Shown here in pieces: positions 1-7,332 of a stretch of DNA of 9,286 nt; position 1 is the first letter of the stretch; each line of letters starts with the position of its first letter. The notes beneath the pieces were generated by a model that had not been told where the DNA came from, did no database searches, and saw nothing but the letters and a program-made list of their open reading frames with translations. This stretch comes from Candidatus Nitrosymbiomonas sp. (GTDB taxonomy: Bacteria; Sysuimicrobiota; Sysuimicrobiia; Sysuimicrobiales; Humicultoraceae): contig DYHL01000016.1 of NCBI GenBank assembly GCA_020724185.1, positions 10,320 through 19,605 of the forward strand. The letters run 5' to 3'. Position numbers and translations under genes: made by a program.

Positions 1-1536
1 CTGCACCAGGCCATCGAGGCCAAGGAAGGCGTCAGGGTGGAGCGTGAGAGCCAGACCCTGGCCACCATCACGTTTCAGAACTACTTCCGCATGTACGAGA
101 AGCTGGCAGGCATGACCGGCACGGCCAAGACCGAGGAAGAGGAGCTGTCTAAGATCTACAATCTCCCGGTGATCGTGGTCCCCACGCACCGACCGATGGT
201 CCGCACAGATCACGCGGACATGATCTACAAGACGGAGCGGGGCAAGTGGAATGCGGTGGTCGAGGAGATAGCCGGGTGGCACGGCCAGGGCCGCCCGGTC
301 CTGGTCGGCACGCGTTCGATTGAAAAGAACGAGCAGCTCTCGGAGCTCCTGCGCCGCCGGGGGATCCGTCACGAGGTGCTCAACGCCAAGCAGCACGAAC
401 GCGAGGCGGAGATCATCGCGCAGGCGGGCAGAGTGGGCGCGGTTACGATCGCTACCAACATGGCCGGCCGCGGGGTGGACATAGTCCTGGGCGGGAATCC
501 GCCGGATCCTGCCGAAGCCGGGCGCGTACGCACCGTGGGCGGCCTCCATGTCATAGGGACGGAACGCCACGAGGCCCGGCGCATTGACAACCAGCTACGC
601 GGGCGCTCCGGTCGCCAGGGCGACCCAGGGGCCAGCCGGTTCTACATAGGTCTGGACGACGAGCTAATGCGCATCTTCGCCGGCGAGCGCATCGCAGGCC
701 TGATGGACCGTCTGGGGTTGGACGAGGACACCCCGATTGAGCACAACCTGATCTCCCGGCAGATCGAGTCGGCCCAAAAGAAGGTGGAGCAGTACCACTT
801 CGACATGCGCAAGCACGTTCTCGAATACGACGACGTCATGAACGTCCAGCGCAGGGTGATCTACGCCGAGCGCCGCAAGGTGCTCGGGGGCAGCAACATC
901 CGCGAGAACGTGCTCGACATGATCACACGCCTCGTCCAGGCACAGGTTGACGCGACTTGCGTCAAGGAGGTCCACCCCGACGACTGGGACCTGGAGGGGC
1001 TCCGCGCTGAGATAGGCCAGATCATTCCGTCGCTGACCGGCCTGCTGGTCGAATCGCTGCGCGGGCTGCGGGCCGACGAGGTGGCCGACCGCGTGACCGA
1101 CGCCGCGCTGGAGGCATACGAGCGCCGCGAATCCGAGATCGGCGCCGCCACCCTCCGCGAGATCGAGCGGCTCGTGCTGCTGCAGACGATAGACCGCAAG
1201 TGGATAGATCACCTGCACAACATGGACGCCCTGCGCGAGGGAATCGGTCTGCGCGCCTACGCGCAGGCGAGCCCCCTGATCGAGTACCAGCGGGAAGGCT
1301 ACGACATGTTCCAGGCTACGCTCAACGCCATCCAGGAAGACGCGGTCCGGCTGCTCTTCCGGGTGGAGGTGGTTCCCGAAGAGCGCGCGGTCGCGCGCCC
1401 GGTCATGCCGGTGCGTGAGCCGGCCGTCCACGGCGTCCGGTCCACCCCTGCCGGCCAGCCCAAGGTCGGGAGGAACGATCCGTGCTGGTGCGGGAGCGGC
1501 AAGAAGTTCAAGAAGTGTCACGGCCGGGAGGCGTGA
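1..1536 (+). CDS. secA: Protein translocase subunit SecA, 5'-truncated by window edge
   Basis: SecA is the ATPase motor that pushes unfolded preproteins through the SecYEG channel. The frame is open from base 1, where the first codons already read as SecA (LHQAIEAKEG, then TLATITFQNYFRMYEKLAGMTG). The GTG at 37 is therefore not the true start. About 511 residues are visible; roughly 340 N-terminal ones, including Walker A and B, lie upstream. Visible parts are the NBD2 helicase core with IATNMAGRGVDI and the arginine-finger motif QLRGRSGRQGDPG (Q198 onward in window numbering), the scaffold helix with LEYDDVMNVQR, and the two-helix finger LQTIDRKWIDHLHNMDALREGIGLRAYAQ in the C-terminal third. 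A complete C-terminal zinc tail follows (CxCx8CH: C495, C497, C506, H507), the site that binds SecB and phospholipid in known SecAs. The loop before GLHVIGTERHE is short compared with E. coli. The stop codon overlaps lnt. Identification is certain. Confidence 0.98.
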   Translation: MHQAIEAKEGVRVERESQTLATITFQNYFRMYEKLAGMTGTAKTEEEELSKIYNLPVIVVPTHRPMVRTDHADMIYKTERGKWNAVVEEIAGWHGQGRPVLVGTRSIEKNEQLSELLRRRGIRHEVLNAKQHEREAEIIAQAGRVGAVTIATNMAGRGVDIVLGGNPPDPAEAGRVRTVGGLHVIGTERHEARRIDNQLRGRSGRQGDPGASRFYIGLDDELMRIFAGERIAGLMDRLGLDEDTPIEHNLISRQIESAQKKVEQYHFDMRKHVLEYDDVMNVQRRVIYAERRKVLGGSNIRENVLDMITRLVQAQVDATCVKEVHPDDWDLEGLRAEIGQIIPSLTGLLVESLRGLRADEVADRVTDAALEAYERRESEIGAATLREIERLVLLQTIDRKWIDHLHNMDALREGIGLRAYAQASPLIEYQREGYDMFQATLNAIQEDAVRLLFRVEVVPEERAVARPVMPVREPAVHGVRSTPAGQPKVGRNDPCWCGSGKKFKKCHGREA

Positions 1537-3539
1537 GGGAACCCCTCAGGCATCTTCGGATCGCCGGCGCCCTGGCCAGCGGGCTGCTCTTTGCCCTGGC
1601 TTTCCCTGGCCCGGACCTCGGCTGGCTGGCCTGGATCGCGCTCGTGCCGCTTCTGCTGGTCATCCGCGACCTCACTCCTGCTAGAGCCTTCCGATTCGGT
1701 CTTCTGGCCGGGCTGCTCGGGTTCGGTTTTCTGCTGGAGTGGATCCGAATCTTTGGACTGCCGGCCTGGGGTTTGCTCACGGCAGCCCTTGCGTTGTACC
1801 TGGGTGGTTTTGCAGCCGGTACCTCGTTCCTGGCGCGCGGAAGGCCTGTCGCGCTGCTCTGGGCAGCGCCCCTCACCTGGGTCGCGGTCGAGCTGGTCCG
1901 CTCGGTAGGGCCTCTCGGGTTCCCCTGGGGCCTGCTCGGACTGACCCAGTACCGGACACCGGCCGTGCTCGGGCTGGCTTCGGTGCTCGGGGTATACGGG
2001 ATCTCAGGGCTGATCGCTCTGGTGAACGCCGCCTTAGCGCTTGCGCTCTCACGGCGCCGTCCTGACCGCGGATCGGGCACGGCAGTGGCCGCGGCAGCGC
2101 TGGTGGTGGCGGCGGCGCTCGCATCCGCCGCGATCTCCGCTGGGGCGGTTCGGGAGGCGGCAGCGCGCGCCGAGCGCCGAATCATCGCCGTTGTGCAGCC
2201 CAACGTGCCCCCGCAGCAGAGGGGTGACGCATCGAGCGTTGCGCTGATCGTCGAGGGGCTACTACGTCAGACCGCGGAGGCGAGGTCTGCCGGTGCGGAG
2301 ATCATCGTCTACCCCGAGACCGCTGTGCCCGCCTTTCTCGGCGAGGCCCCCGAGCTAAGGACGGCCATAGCGCACAGTGCAGCCGGGGCACTGGTGGTGG
2401 CAGGCGCGTACATGGCCGGCCCGCGCAACGGTGCCGTTGTGCTGGATCCCAGGGGAGAGTCGTTGGGCGCCCATGCCAAGCAGCGGCTCGTCCCCTTCGG
2501 CGAGGCCGGCGTGGTGCCGGGCGTTGATGCGCATCCGGTGAGGACACAGGCCGGGACGATCGGGATGGTGATCTGCTACGAGTCGGCGTTCCCTTTCATG
2601 GTCAGGTCTCTGGTCAGGGGCGGCGCTGGCCTGATCACGGTGATCACCAACGACGGATGGTTCGGACGGTCTGCAGGACCTGCCCAGCACGCTGCCCACG
2701 CCGTCGTCCGTGCCGTCGAGGGCGGCCGCAGCGTGGCCCGCGCCGCGAACACCGGTTCCTCGATGCTGATCGGTCCGGATGGAACCGTCCAGCGCTCGCT
2801 GCCTCTCGATACCGCAGGCATGCTTGTGGCGTCGCTGCCGGTTGGCGGCCCGGTGACGCCGTACGTGTTGTGGGGGTGGCTGGTGGCGCCACTGGCCGTC
2901 GCGGTGTGGGTGCTGGCCGCGGCACCGGCAGGCATCGCCGCCCTTCGCCGGCGGCCGGCCGTTGCCTGGAGACTCGCCGCTGCCGTGGCCATCCCGGCGG
3001 TGCCCTGGGTGCTGGGACGCCTGCTTGCTCCAGGAGGGGATGGGCCGGGTCCCCTGGCAGCATCGGGCGTACTGTTGGCCTCGATGCTGGTGGGGTGGGG
3101 GCACCTGCTGAATCGCCGGGGGATCGTAACCTCGACCGCTGTATCGTTGGGGGCCACGGGCCTTCTTGTCTGGGCGATACGGGCAGCCTATGCGCAGTAC
3201 GGGTTTCAGGTGCCTGCCGGAGTCCCGGCGGACGCGTGGTTCGTTGCCATCCTGGGGTATGTCCTGGGCGGGATCGCGATCGAGGCTTGGCTGCGCGGCG
3301 CCGTGTTCGCTTCGGCCCAGGAATTGGGTGGATGGGTGTTTGCCGTGGCGGCGTCAACTGCCATGGGAATCGGTCTCTACATGGGTGGGGCCCGGGTCCC
3401 TCAGGAGATCCTGTTCTGGCACCTTCTCACCAGCGTTGGATACGGTCTGCTGCGCGCCCGCACCGGGGATGCGCTCGGCCTGGGCCCGGCGCGTGGTCTG
3501 GGTGACGCCGCTATCCTTGCGCTTGCAGGGCTGCGGTAG
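1533..3539 (+). CDS. lnt: Apolipoprotein N-acyltransferase (Lnt) with an extra C-terminal CPBP-like membrane domain
   Basis: Lnt adds the third acyl chain to the N-terminal cysteine of lipoproteins in the inner membrane. With the GTG at 1533, residues 1-200 form about six membrane segments (LASGLLFALAFPGP, then WLAWIALVPLLL). Residues about 217-440 are the nitrilase-like catalytic domain. It keeps the triad Glu262 (VYPETAVP), Lys316 (KQRLVPFGE) and Cys348 (VICYESAFP), plus Glu324 and TNDGWFG. The protein is 668 residues, against about 500-530 usual for Lnt. The surplus (about 444-668) adds several membrane helices that resemble a CPBP intramembrane protease (see the separate feature and finding). 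Start choice is open. GTG 1533 overlaps the secA stop as GTGA and fits the family N terminus, but its GGGAGG is only 1 base away. GTG 1482 has GGGAGG at 1468-1473 with ideal spacing, but adds 17 unconserved residues. GTG 1515 is a third option. Function is sure; the start is not. Confidence 0.95.
   Translation: MREPLRHLRIAGALASGLLFALAFPGPDLGWLAWIALVPLLLVIRDLTPARAFRFGLLAGLLGFGFLLEWIRIFGLPAWGLLTAALALYLGGFAAGTSFLARGRPVALLWAAPLTWVAVELVRSVGPLGFPWGLLGLTQYRTPAVLGLASVLGVYGISGLIALVNAALALALSRRRPDRGSGTAVAAAALVVAAALASAAISAGAVREAAARAERRIIAVVQPNVPPQQRGDASSVALIVEGLLRQTAEARSAGAEIIVYPETAVPAFLGEAPELRTAIAHSAAGALVVAGAYMAGPRNGAVVLDPRGESLGAHAKQRLVPFGEAGVVPGVDAHPVRTQAGTIGMVICYESAFPFMVRSLVRGGAGLITVITNDGWFGRSAGPAQHAAHAVVRAVEGGRSVARAANTGSSMLIGPDGTVQRSLPLDTAGMLVASLPVGGPVTPYVLWGWLVAPLAVAVWVLAAAPAGIAALRRRPAVAWRLAAAVAIPAVPWVLGRLLAPGGDGPGPLAASGVLLASMLVGWGHLLNRRGIVTSTAVSLGATGLLVWAIRAAYAQYGFQVPAGVPADAWFVAILGYVLGGIAIEAWLRGAVFASAQELGGWVFAVAASTAMGIGLYMGGARVPQEILFWHLLTSVGYGLLRARTGDALGLGPARGLGDAAILALAGLR
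2862..3536 (+). other. Degenerate CPBP (Abi/CAAX-protease-like) domain at the C terminus of Lnt
   Basis: This part of the lnt frame (about residues 444-668 from GTG 1533) is not part of standard Lnt. It holds about six hydrophobic segments. The last three resemble the CPBP core. IEAWLRGAVF (codons from 3279) stands where CPBP proteins have EExxxRG; the second Glu and the Arg are kept. A helix with GIGLYMGG stands where FxxxH is expected, and the His is absent. WHLLTSVGYGLLRARTGDALGLGPARGLGDA matches the usual 'fllGlllGllyrrTGslw..illHalxN' pattern, but the final H and N positions are Arg and Asp at the same HxxxN spacing. The fold therefore seems to be there while most metal or catalytic residues are gone, which suggests a non-catalytic role. 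This is pattern recognition only, with no search run. Confidence 0.5.
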
Positions 3540-3540
3540 A

Positions 3541-3552
3541 GCCCGTCCGGGC
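3541..3552 (+). repeat. Short GC-rich inverted repeat between lnt and prfB
   Basis: GCCCG-TC-CGGGC lies 1 base after the lnt stop and just before the prfB -10 box. As RNA it could form only a 4-5 bp stem followed by GTTCTGAT, with no real U-tract, so it is at best a weak terminator for secA-lnt. As DNA it occupies the -35 side of the prfB promoter and could be an operator half-site pair. The function is unknown. Confidence 0.3.
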
Positions 3553-3556
3553 GTTC

Positions 3557-3565
3557 TGATATAAT
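3557..3565 (+). promoter_or_regulatory. Extended -10 promoter of prfB (TGaTATAAT)
   Basis: A perfect TATAAT at 3560-3565 is preceded by TG one base upstream (3557-3558), giving a full extended -10. No good -35 is present at 16-18 bases (around 3537-3542 the sequence is TAGAGC), which is usual for extended -10 promoters. The prfB ATG begins only 9 bases after the box, so a start 6-8 bases downstream of the -10 would yield a 5' leader of about 0-4 bases. No Shine-Dalgarno motif is present before the ATG, which agrees with leaderless translation. In a background this GC-rich a perfect AT-only hexamer is unlikely by chance. Confidence 0.75.
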
Positions 3566-3574
3566 GCACTCACC

Positions 3575-4676
3575 ATGATCCAACTTGACGACCTGCACGT
3601 TCGGCTCAACGAGAGCCGCCGCCGCCTCCAGGACCTCCGGGGGCATCTTTGACCTGCCGGCCAAGCAAACCCGCATCCATGAACTCGAGGTAACGATGCA
3701 GCAGCCCACGCTCTGGGCCGACCCTGCGCGGGCTCGGGCCGTGGGACAAGAACTCAGCCAGATCCGCACCACGGTGGAGACGGTGGGGGCCCTGCAGCGC
3801 CAGCTCGACGACCTTGAAGCGCTCCTGGAGCTCGCAGCCGAGTCTCCCCAGGATCTCGACCCTGCGGACATTGAGGCCGAGGCGCGCGCGGTGACGGACG
3901 CCCTTTCCCGCATCGAGACCGCGGCGCTGCTCTCGGGTCCCCACGACGCCTCCAACGCGATTCTCTCGATCCACGCGGGCGCCGGCGGCACCGAGTCCCA
4001 GGACTGGGCCTCGATGCTGCTCCGGATGTACTTGCGCTGGGCCGAGGGACACGGCCATACCGCCGAGATCGTGGACCTGTCTCCGGGCGAGGAAGCCGGT
4101 CTCAAGAGCGTGACCGTGATCATCAGCGGTCCCTACGCCTACGGGCACCTCCGGACGGAGCGGGGCGTCCACCGGCTGGTCCGGCTTTCGCCCTTCGACG
4201 CCGCCCACCGCCGGCACACCTCGTTCGCGCTGGCGGACGTCATCCCTGAGGTGGAAGACGTGGACGTAGAGATGCGCGAGGACGACGTGCGCATCGAGAC
4301 CTACCGGGCTGGCGGCGCCGGCGGACAGAACGTCAACAAGGTCGAGACCGCGGTGCGCGTGATCCACGTGCCTACCGGGCTGGTCGCGCAGTGCCAGAAC
4401 GAGAGGTCCCAGCACGCCAACAAGCTGACCGCGCTGCGCGTCCTCAAGTCCCGCCTGGTGGAGGCGGCCGAGGCGCAGCAGCGTGAACGCCTGGCAGAAC
4501 TCCGCGGGGAGTACCGGGAGGCTGCCTGGGGGAACCAGATCCGCTCCTACGTCCTGCACCCCTATCAGATGGTCAAGGATCACCGAACGGGCGTTGAGAC
4601 CGGCAACTCCGCCGCGGTGCTGGACGGCGCGCTCGATCCATTCATCGAGGCCGCGCTGCGCTCGCGGGCGAACTGA
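3575..4676 (+). CDS. prfB: Peptide chain release factor 2 (RF2), expressed by +1 programmed frameshifting
   Basis: RF2 ends translation at UGA and UAA codons. The ATG at 3575 opens 25 codons (MIQLDDLHVRLNESRRRLQD...) ending in CTT TGA at 3647-3652. Skipping the U at 3650 continues at GAC 3651 as DLPAKQTRIHELE and runs to the TGA at 4674-4676. The joined product is about 366 residues, against 365 for E. coli RF2, with the stop at codon 26 as in E. coli. The stop-codon recognition tripeptide SPF is at 205-207 (LVRLSPFDAAHRRHTSFA) and the catalytic GGQ at 249-251 (AGGAGGQNVNK). An alanine stands at the position equivalent to E. coli residue 246, as in most bacteria. A naive call starting at TTG 3585 would give a false N terminus in the wrong frame. 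The gene heads a tightly overlapping group, with its stop sharing ATGA with the next start. Identification is certain. Confidence 0.97.
3639..3653 (+). promoter_or_regulatory. RF2 autoregulatory +1 frameshift site
   Basis: All the parts of the classical site are present. The slippery CTT at 3647-3649 is followed by the in-frame TGA (3650-3652), then C as the fourth base, a poor termination context. A G-rich Shine-Dalgarno-like run, GGGGG (3639-3643), ends exactly 3 bases before CTT, the spacing known to promote +1 shifting. When RF2 is scarce the ribosome pauses at UGA and slips to UUU, making more RF2. When RF2 is plentiful, translation stops after 25 residues. Confidence 0.95.
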
Positions 4677-5365
4677 TGCGGCGAACCGTATGGCTGCTCG
4701 TCGGGGTCGCCGCGCTAGCGGCGCTGTGGTGGTGGGTGCCGTCGGCTTTCGTCCGGCATCAGGTGGCCTCCTCGATCCGCGCGCAACTGGGGACCCCGGG
4801 GCAATTGACGATAAGCGCACGCACGACCGCGTGGTCACTCGCGCGTGGCCGCGTGGACCGGTTGGAGATTGAAGCCCGAGACCTGCCCCTGGGCAAGGTC
4901 TCTGCCCGCCGGTTCCGCGCCAGCATGGTCGGTGTCGAGATGGCAGGGTCGGGCCAGGGCGGAAGGGCAATCCGCGGCGTAGAATCCGGCAGCGCGGAAC
5001 TCGAAATCGGGCAGTCGGATCTAGAGCACCTGCTGGCAGCCCACGGTGTCGTCGGCCCCGCGGTAACGATTGCCGCCGACGGGATCACCGCGACGGGCCT
5101 GGTGCGTGCCGGACCGGTGGGTGGGCCGGCCAGGGTCCGCGGGCAGCTTTACGCCGTCTCCGGGACCGATCTCCACTTCCGCGTGGAGTCCCTGGAGGTG
5201 AACGGACTAGAACTGCCTCCGGCGCTTGCCAACGCGGTGCTGGCCGTGGCCTCGCAACCCGTTCTTTCGCTGCGCGGCCTGCCGGTACCCGTCCAGATTG
5301 AGCAGGTGATCTTGGAGGCAGGCCGGGTTGTTGTCTCCGCGCACGTCGTGGGATCCCTCCGGTGA
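4676..5365 (+). CDS. DUF2993 (LmeA-like) envelope protein
   Basis: This encodes 229 residues. An N-terminal hydrophobic anchor or signal (about 4-25, TVWLLVGVAALAALWWWVP) is followed by an extracytoplasmic domain. The pattern fits DUF2993: an early HQVASSIRAQL helix, a run of beta-type segments, then FRVESLEVNGLELPPALAN (from about 168) and the ending LRGLPVPVQIEQVILEAGRVVVSAHVVG (from about 199). Characterised members such as mycobacterial LmeA bind phospholipids and act in envelope glycan assembly; a similar lipid-binding role here is inference. The ATG overlaps the prfB stop as ATGA, and the stop overlaps the next gene as GTGA, so it is probably translationally coupled on both sides. No strong Shine-Dalgarno motif precedes it. 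There is no obvious lipobox cysteine, so it looks membrane-anchored or secreted rather than a lipoprotein. Family assignment is moderately firm; function is unknown. Confidence 0.72.
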   Translation: MRRTVWLLVGVAALAALWWWVPSAFVRHQVASSIRAQLGTPGQLTISARTTAWSLARGRVDRLEIEARDLPLGKVSARRFRASMVGVEMAGSGQGGRAIRGVESGSAELEIGQSDLEHLLAAHGVVGPAVTIAADGITATGLVRAGPVGGPARVRGQLYAVSGTDLHFRVESLEVNGLELPPALANAVLAVASQPVLSLRGLPVPVQIEQVILEAGRVVVSAHVVGSLR

Positions 5366-7332
5366 CGCGGCGCGCCCTGGTTTGGTTGGTTGTGCTTGGC
5401 CTTGTGGCCTCCGCGGCCGTGCTGGCCATGCGCCACCGCCTTGAGGCCCGGTACCGCGCGGTTGAGATCGTGCTGGACGGCGATGATTGGGTATCGTTGA
5501 TCCGCCGCGAGGGCCGCCTCACCTCCGAGGTTATGGCTGATCTCCGGCAGCGTGGCGCGGTCTCGGTGGCGCTCAGCGACAACACGCTCAAGCGGCTCGC
5601 CGAGGAGGGCGCGGTTAGCTACGCCGGCGGCGGTCAGCTCGCCTCCGCGGGAAGACTGGCCACACTGCGCGAGCCCTTTGCCGGCCTGGCGGCAATGGGA
5701 GCGCTGCGCACGGATGCGGTCTATGTCTCGGGATCGCCGGATGCGCTGGAGTTCGTGTCGGTCCGCCTGACCGCGCTGCTCGGTTCGGAGAGGGTGCGCG
5801 CGATAAACGGCGCGATCGAGGTCCTGGGCACGGTGCCCGATCTCGAAGAGCTGGGTCTGGGATTCCGGCCCGCAGACGCCGCTCCCTACAGGGCGGCGGG
5901 TCTTGAGGTAGTGCTGCGGCCGTGCAACTTCCGCGGTCTCACCCCCGAGAGCCTCCGCGTGATGGTCGGGAGTTACGCGGCAACGACGGCCTCGCCGACA
6001 CTGATCTTCGCGCTTACCGAGGTCCAGGGCTACGAGGAGCTGCTGGCGGATGCGGCAGCAGCCTACCAGCGGGTCGGCGCCCGCTACGGCCGGATCGAGG
6101 TGTTCACGGCACGCCGGAAACAGAAGGGTGAGGACCGGCTCACTGCCTTGATGCGGCCGTCCGTCATTCGCGTCTTCAGCATCACCCCTGAAGAGCTGCT
6201 GATACTGCGGCCCGGCGAGGTCGTGGACAAGTTCGTGCGCGCGGCGGCCGAGCGCAACATCCGGCTTCTCTACGTTCGACCGCTGCTTGTGACGCCTGCC
6301 GGAACGCCGGCGCTGGAGATCAACCTGGGCGTGGTCGAGACGGTCGCCCGGGAGCTGCGGGCGCTGGGCTTCTCTCCTGGCCGCGCGCGGCCGCTGCCGC
6401 CCCTGGAGGTGCCGGCTCCGCTGATCTGGGTGGTAGCGCTCGGGGCCGCTGCTTTGGTCTTGTTGGTCGCCGACGACCTGGCGCGGGTGCTCGGCACACC
6501 TGTTGCGCGCGGCGCGTACGGTGTGATTCTGGGCGCAGCCGTGCTGCTGAGCGTGCTGGCCGGGCTCACCCGGTTGGATGCCCCCTGGAGGCAGGTGCTG
6601 GCGCTGGTCACGGCCGTGGCCGGCGCAGCCGGCGCGACCGTGTGGGCACTGCCGCGGGAAAGGCGGTCGGGTTTCGGCGCGGCAGTGGCGGGATGGCTCA
6701 CGCTCCTCCGCGCCGTCGCAGCAGCATCCGCCACCGGCGTGTTGGTAGCCGCGCTGCTCAGCCGGTGGGAGTTCATGCTGGCCTTCTCCACTTTCCTGGG
6801 AGTGAAGGCGGCGCACATGGCGCCGGTCGTGCTGGTGGCCCTGATGCTGGCGTTCGACCGGCAGGGGGAGGGTGACTGGCGCGCAACCGTTCAGGAACTG
6901 AACGGCTGGGTGGCTCAGCCGCTCCGCCTGGGGGCGGCGCTGGCCGTGCTCGTAGCAGGCCTGGCAGGGGTCATGCTGCTGGCGCGGACCGGCAACATAA
7001 GCCTGCCCCTCACTGGAGCCGAGCAGAGTCTTCGGACGGTTCTGGAGAACCTGCTCGTCGCCCGCCCGCGCACCAAGGAGTTCCTGATCGGTTATCCGGC
7101 CCTGGTAGCAGCCGGTGTCGCGGCCTCGCTGGGATGGAGGCGCATCGCGGTGGCGTTCGCGCTCGCGGGCGCCATCGGCACCGCCGGCGCGATCAACTCG
7201 TTCTCCCACCTGCACACCCCTCTGGTCTACACGGTGTGGCGGACCGGGAACGCGCTCCTCCTGGGCGCGGTTCTGGCCGTCCCCGCGGTCATGGTGCTCC
7301 TCTGGGTATCGCGGCGACTCCCCCGGTCCTAG
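5362..7332 (+). CDS. DUF5693 family polytopic membrane protein
   Basis: This encodes 656 residues. There is one N-terminal membrane segment (about 5-23), then a soluble, probably extracytoplasmic domain (about 25-350). It begins AVEIVLDGDDWVSLIRREGR and includes VSVALSDNTLKRLAEEG, a layout that recalls a TIM-barrel-like or deacetylase-like surface domain but lacks motifs I can name. From about residue 352 to the end there are some eight membrane helices. The C-terminal part carries PRTKEFLIGYPAL and INSFSHLHTPLVYTVWRTGN, which I recognise as typical of DUF5693. Genes of this family often lie directly before csaB, as here, so a role in making, flipping or modifying the secondary cell-wall polymer is likely but unproven. 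It starts with GTG inside the previous stop (GTGA). The end overlaps the open frame of csaB, and the junction is unusual (see findings). Confidence 0.8.
   Translation: MTRRALVWLVVLGLVASAAVLAMRHRLEARYRAVEIVLDGDDWVSLIRREGRLTSEVMADLRQRGAVSVALSDNTLKRLAEEGAVSYAGGGQLASAGRLATLREPFAGLAAMGALRTDAVYVSGSPDALEFVSVRLTALLGSERVRAINGAIEVLGTVPDLEELGLGFRPADAAPYRAAGLEVVLRPCNFRGLTPESLRVMVGSYAATTASPTLIFALTEVQGYEELLADAAAAYQRVGARYGRIEVFTARRKQKGEDRLTALMRPSVIRVFSITPEELLILRPGEVVDKFVRAAAERNIRLLYVRPLLVTPAGTPALEINLGVVETVARELRALGFSPGRARPLPPLEVPAPLIWVVALGAAALVLLVADDLARVLGTPVARGAYGVILGAAVLLSVLAGLTRLDAPWRQVLALVTAVAGAAGATVWALPRERRSGFGAAVAGWLTLLRAVAAASATGVLVAALLSRWEFMLAFSTFLGVKAAHMAPVVLVALMLAFDRQGEGDWRATVQELNGWVAQPLRLGAALAVLVAGLAGVMLLARTGNISLPLTGAEQSLRTVLENLLVARPRTKEFLIGYPALVAAGVAASLGWRRIAVAFALAGAIGTAGAINSFSHLHTPLVYTVWRTGNALLLGAVLAVPAVMVLLWVSRRLPRS

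Noticed and set aside
664..1521. 285-codon - strand open frame within secA
   Set aside because: Lies wholly opposite conserved SecA codons and its composition is that of a reverse-strand shadow.
2657..3505. 282-codon + strand open frame in another phase inside lnt
   Set aside because: Gly-, Arg- and Cys-rich product without domain features. The lnt frame over the same bases has hydrophobic helices and Lnt motifs.
3541..3558. Rho-independent terminator after lnt
   Set aside because: The stem is only 4-5 bp with a tiny loop and no U-tract; kept only as a low-confidence inverted repeat.
3606..4970. 454-codon open frame on the - strand opposite prfB
   Set aside because: Mirrors the RF2 coding sequence in codon-phase; no motifs and no initiation signal, so it is an artefact of GC-rich codon use.
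5149..7215. 688-codon open frame on the - strand opposite the DUF5693 gene
   Set aside because: High-GC shadow: the product is rich in Arg, Gln, His and Gly, with no recognisable domain or membrane pattern, while the + strand frame has clear family motifs.
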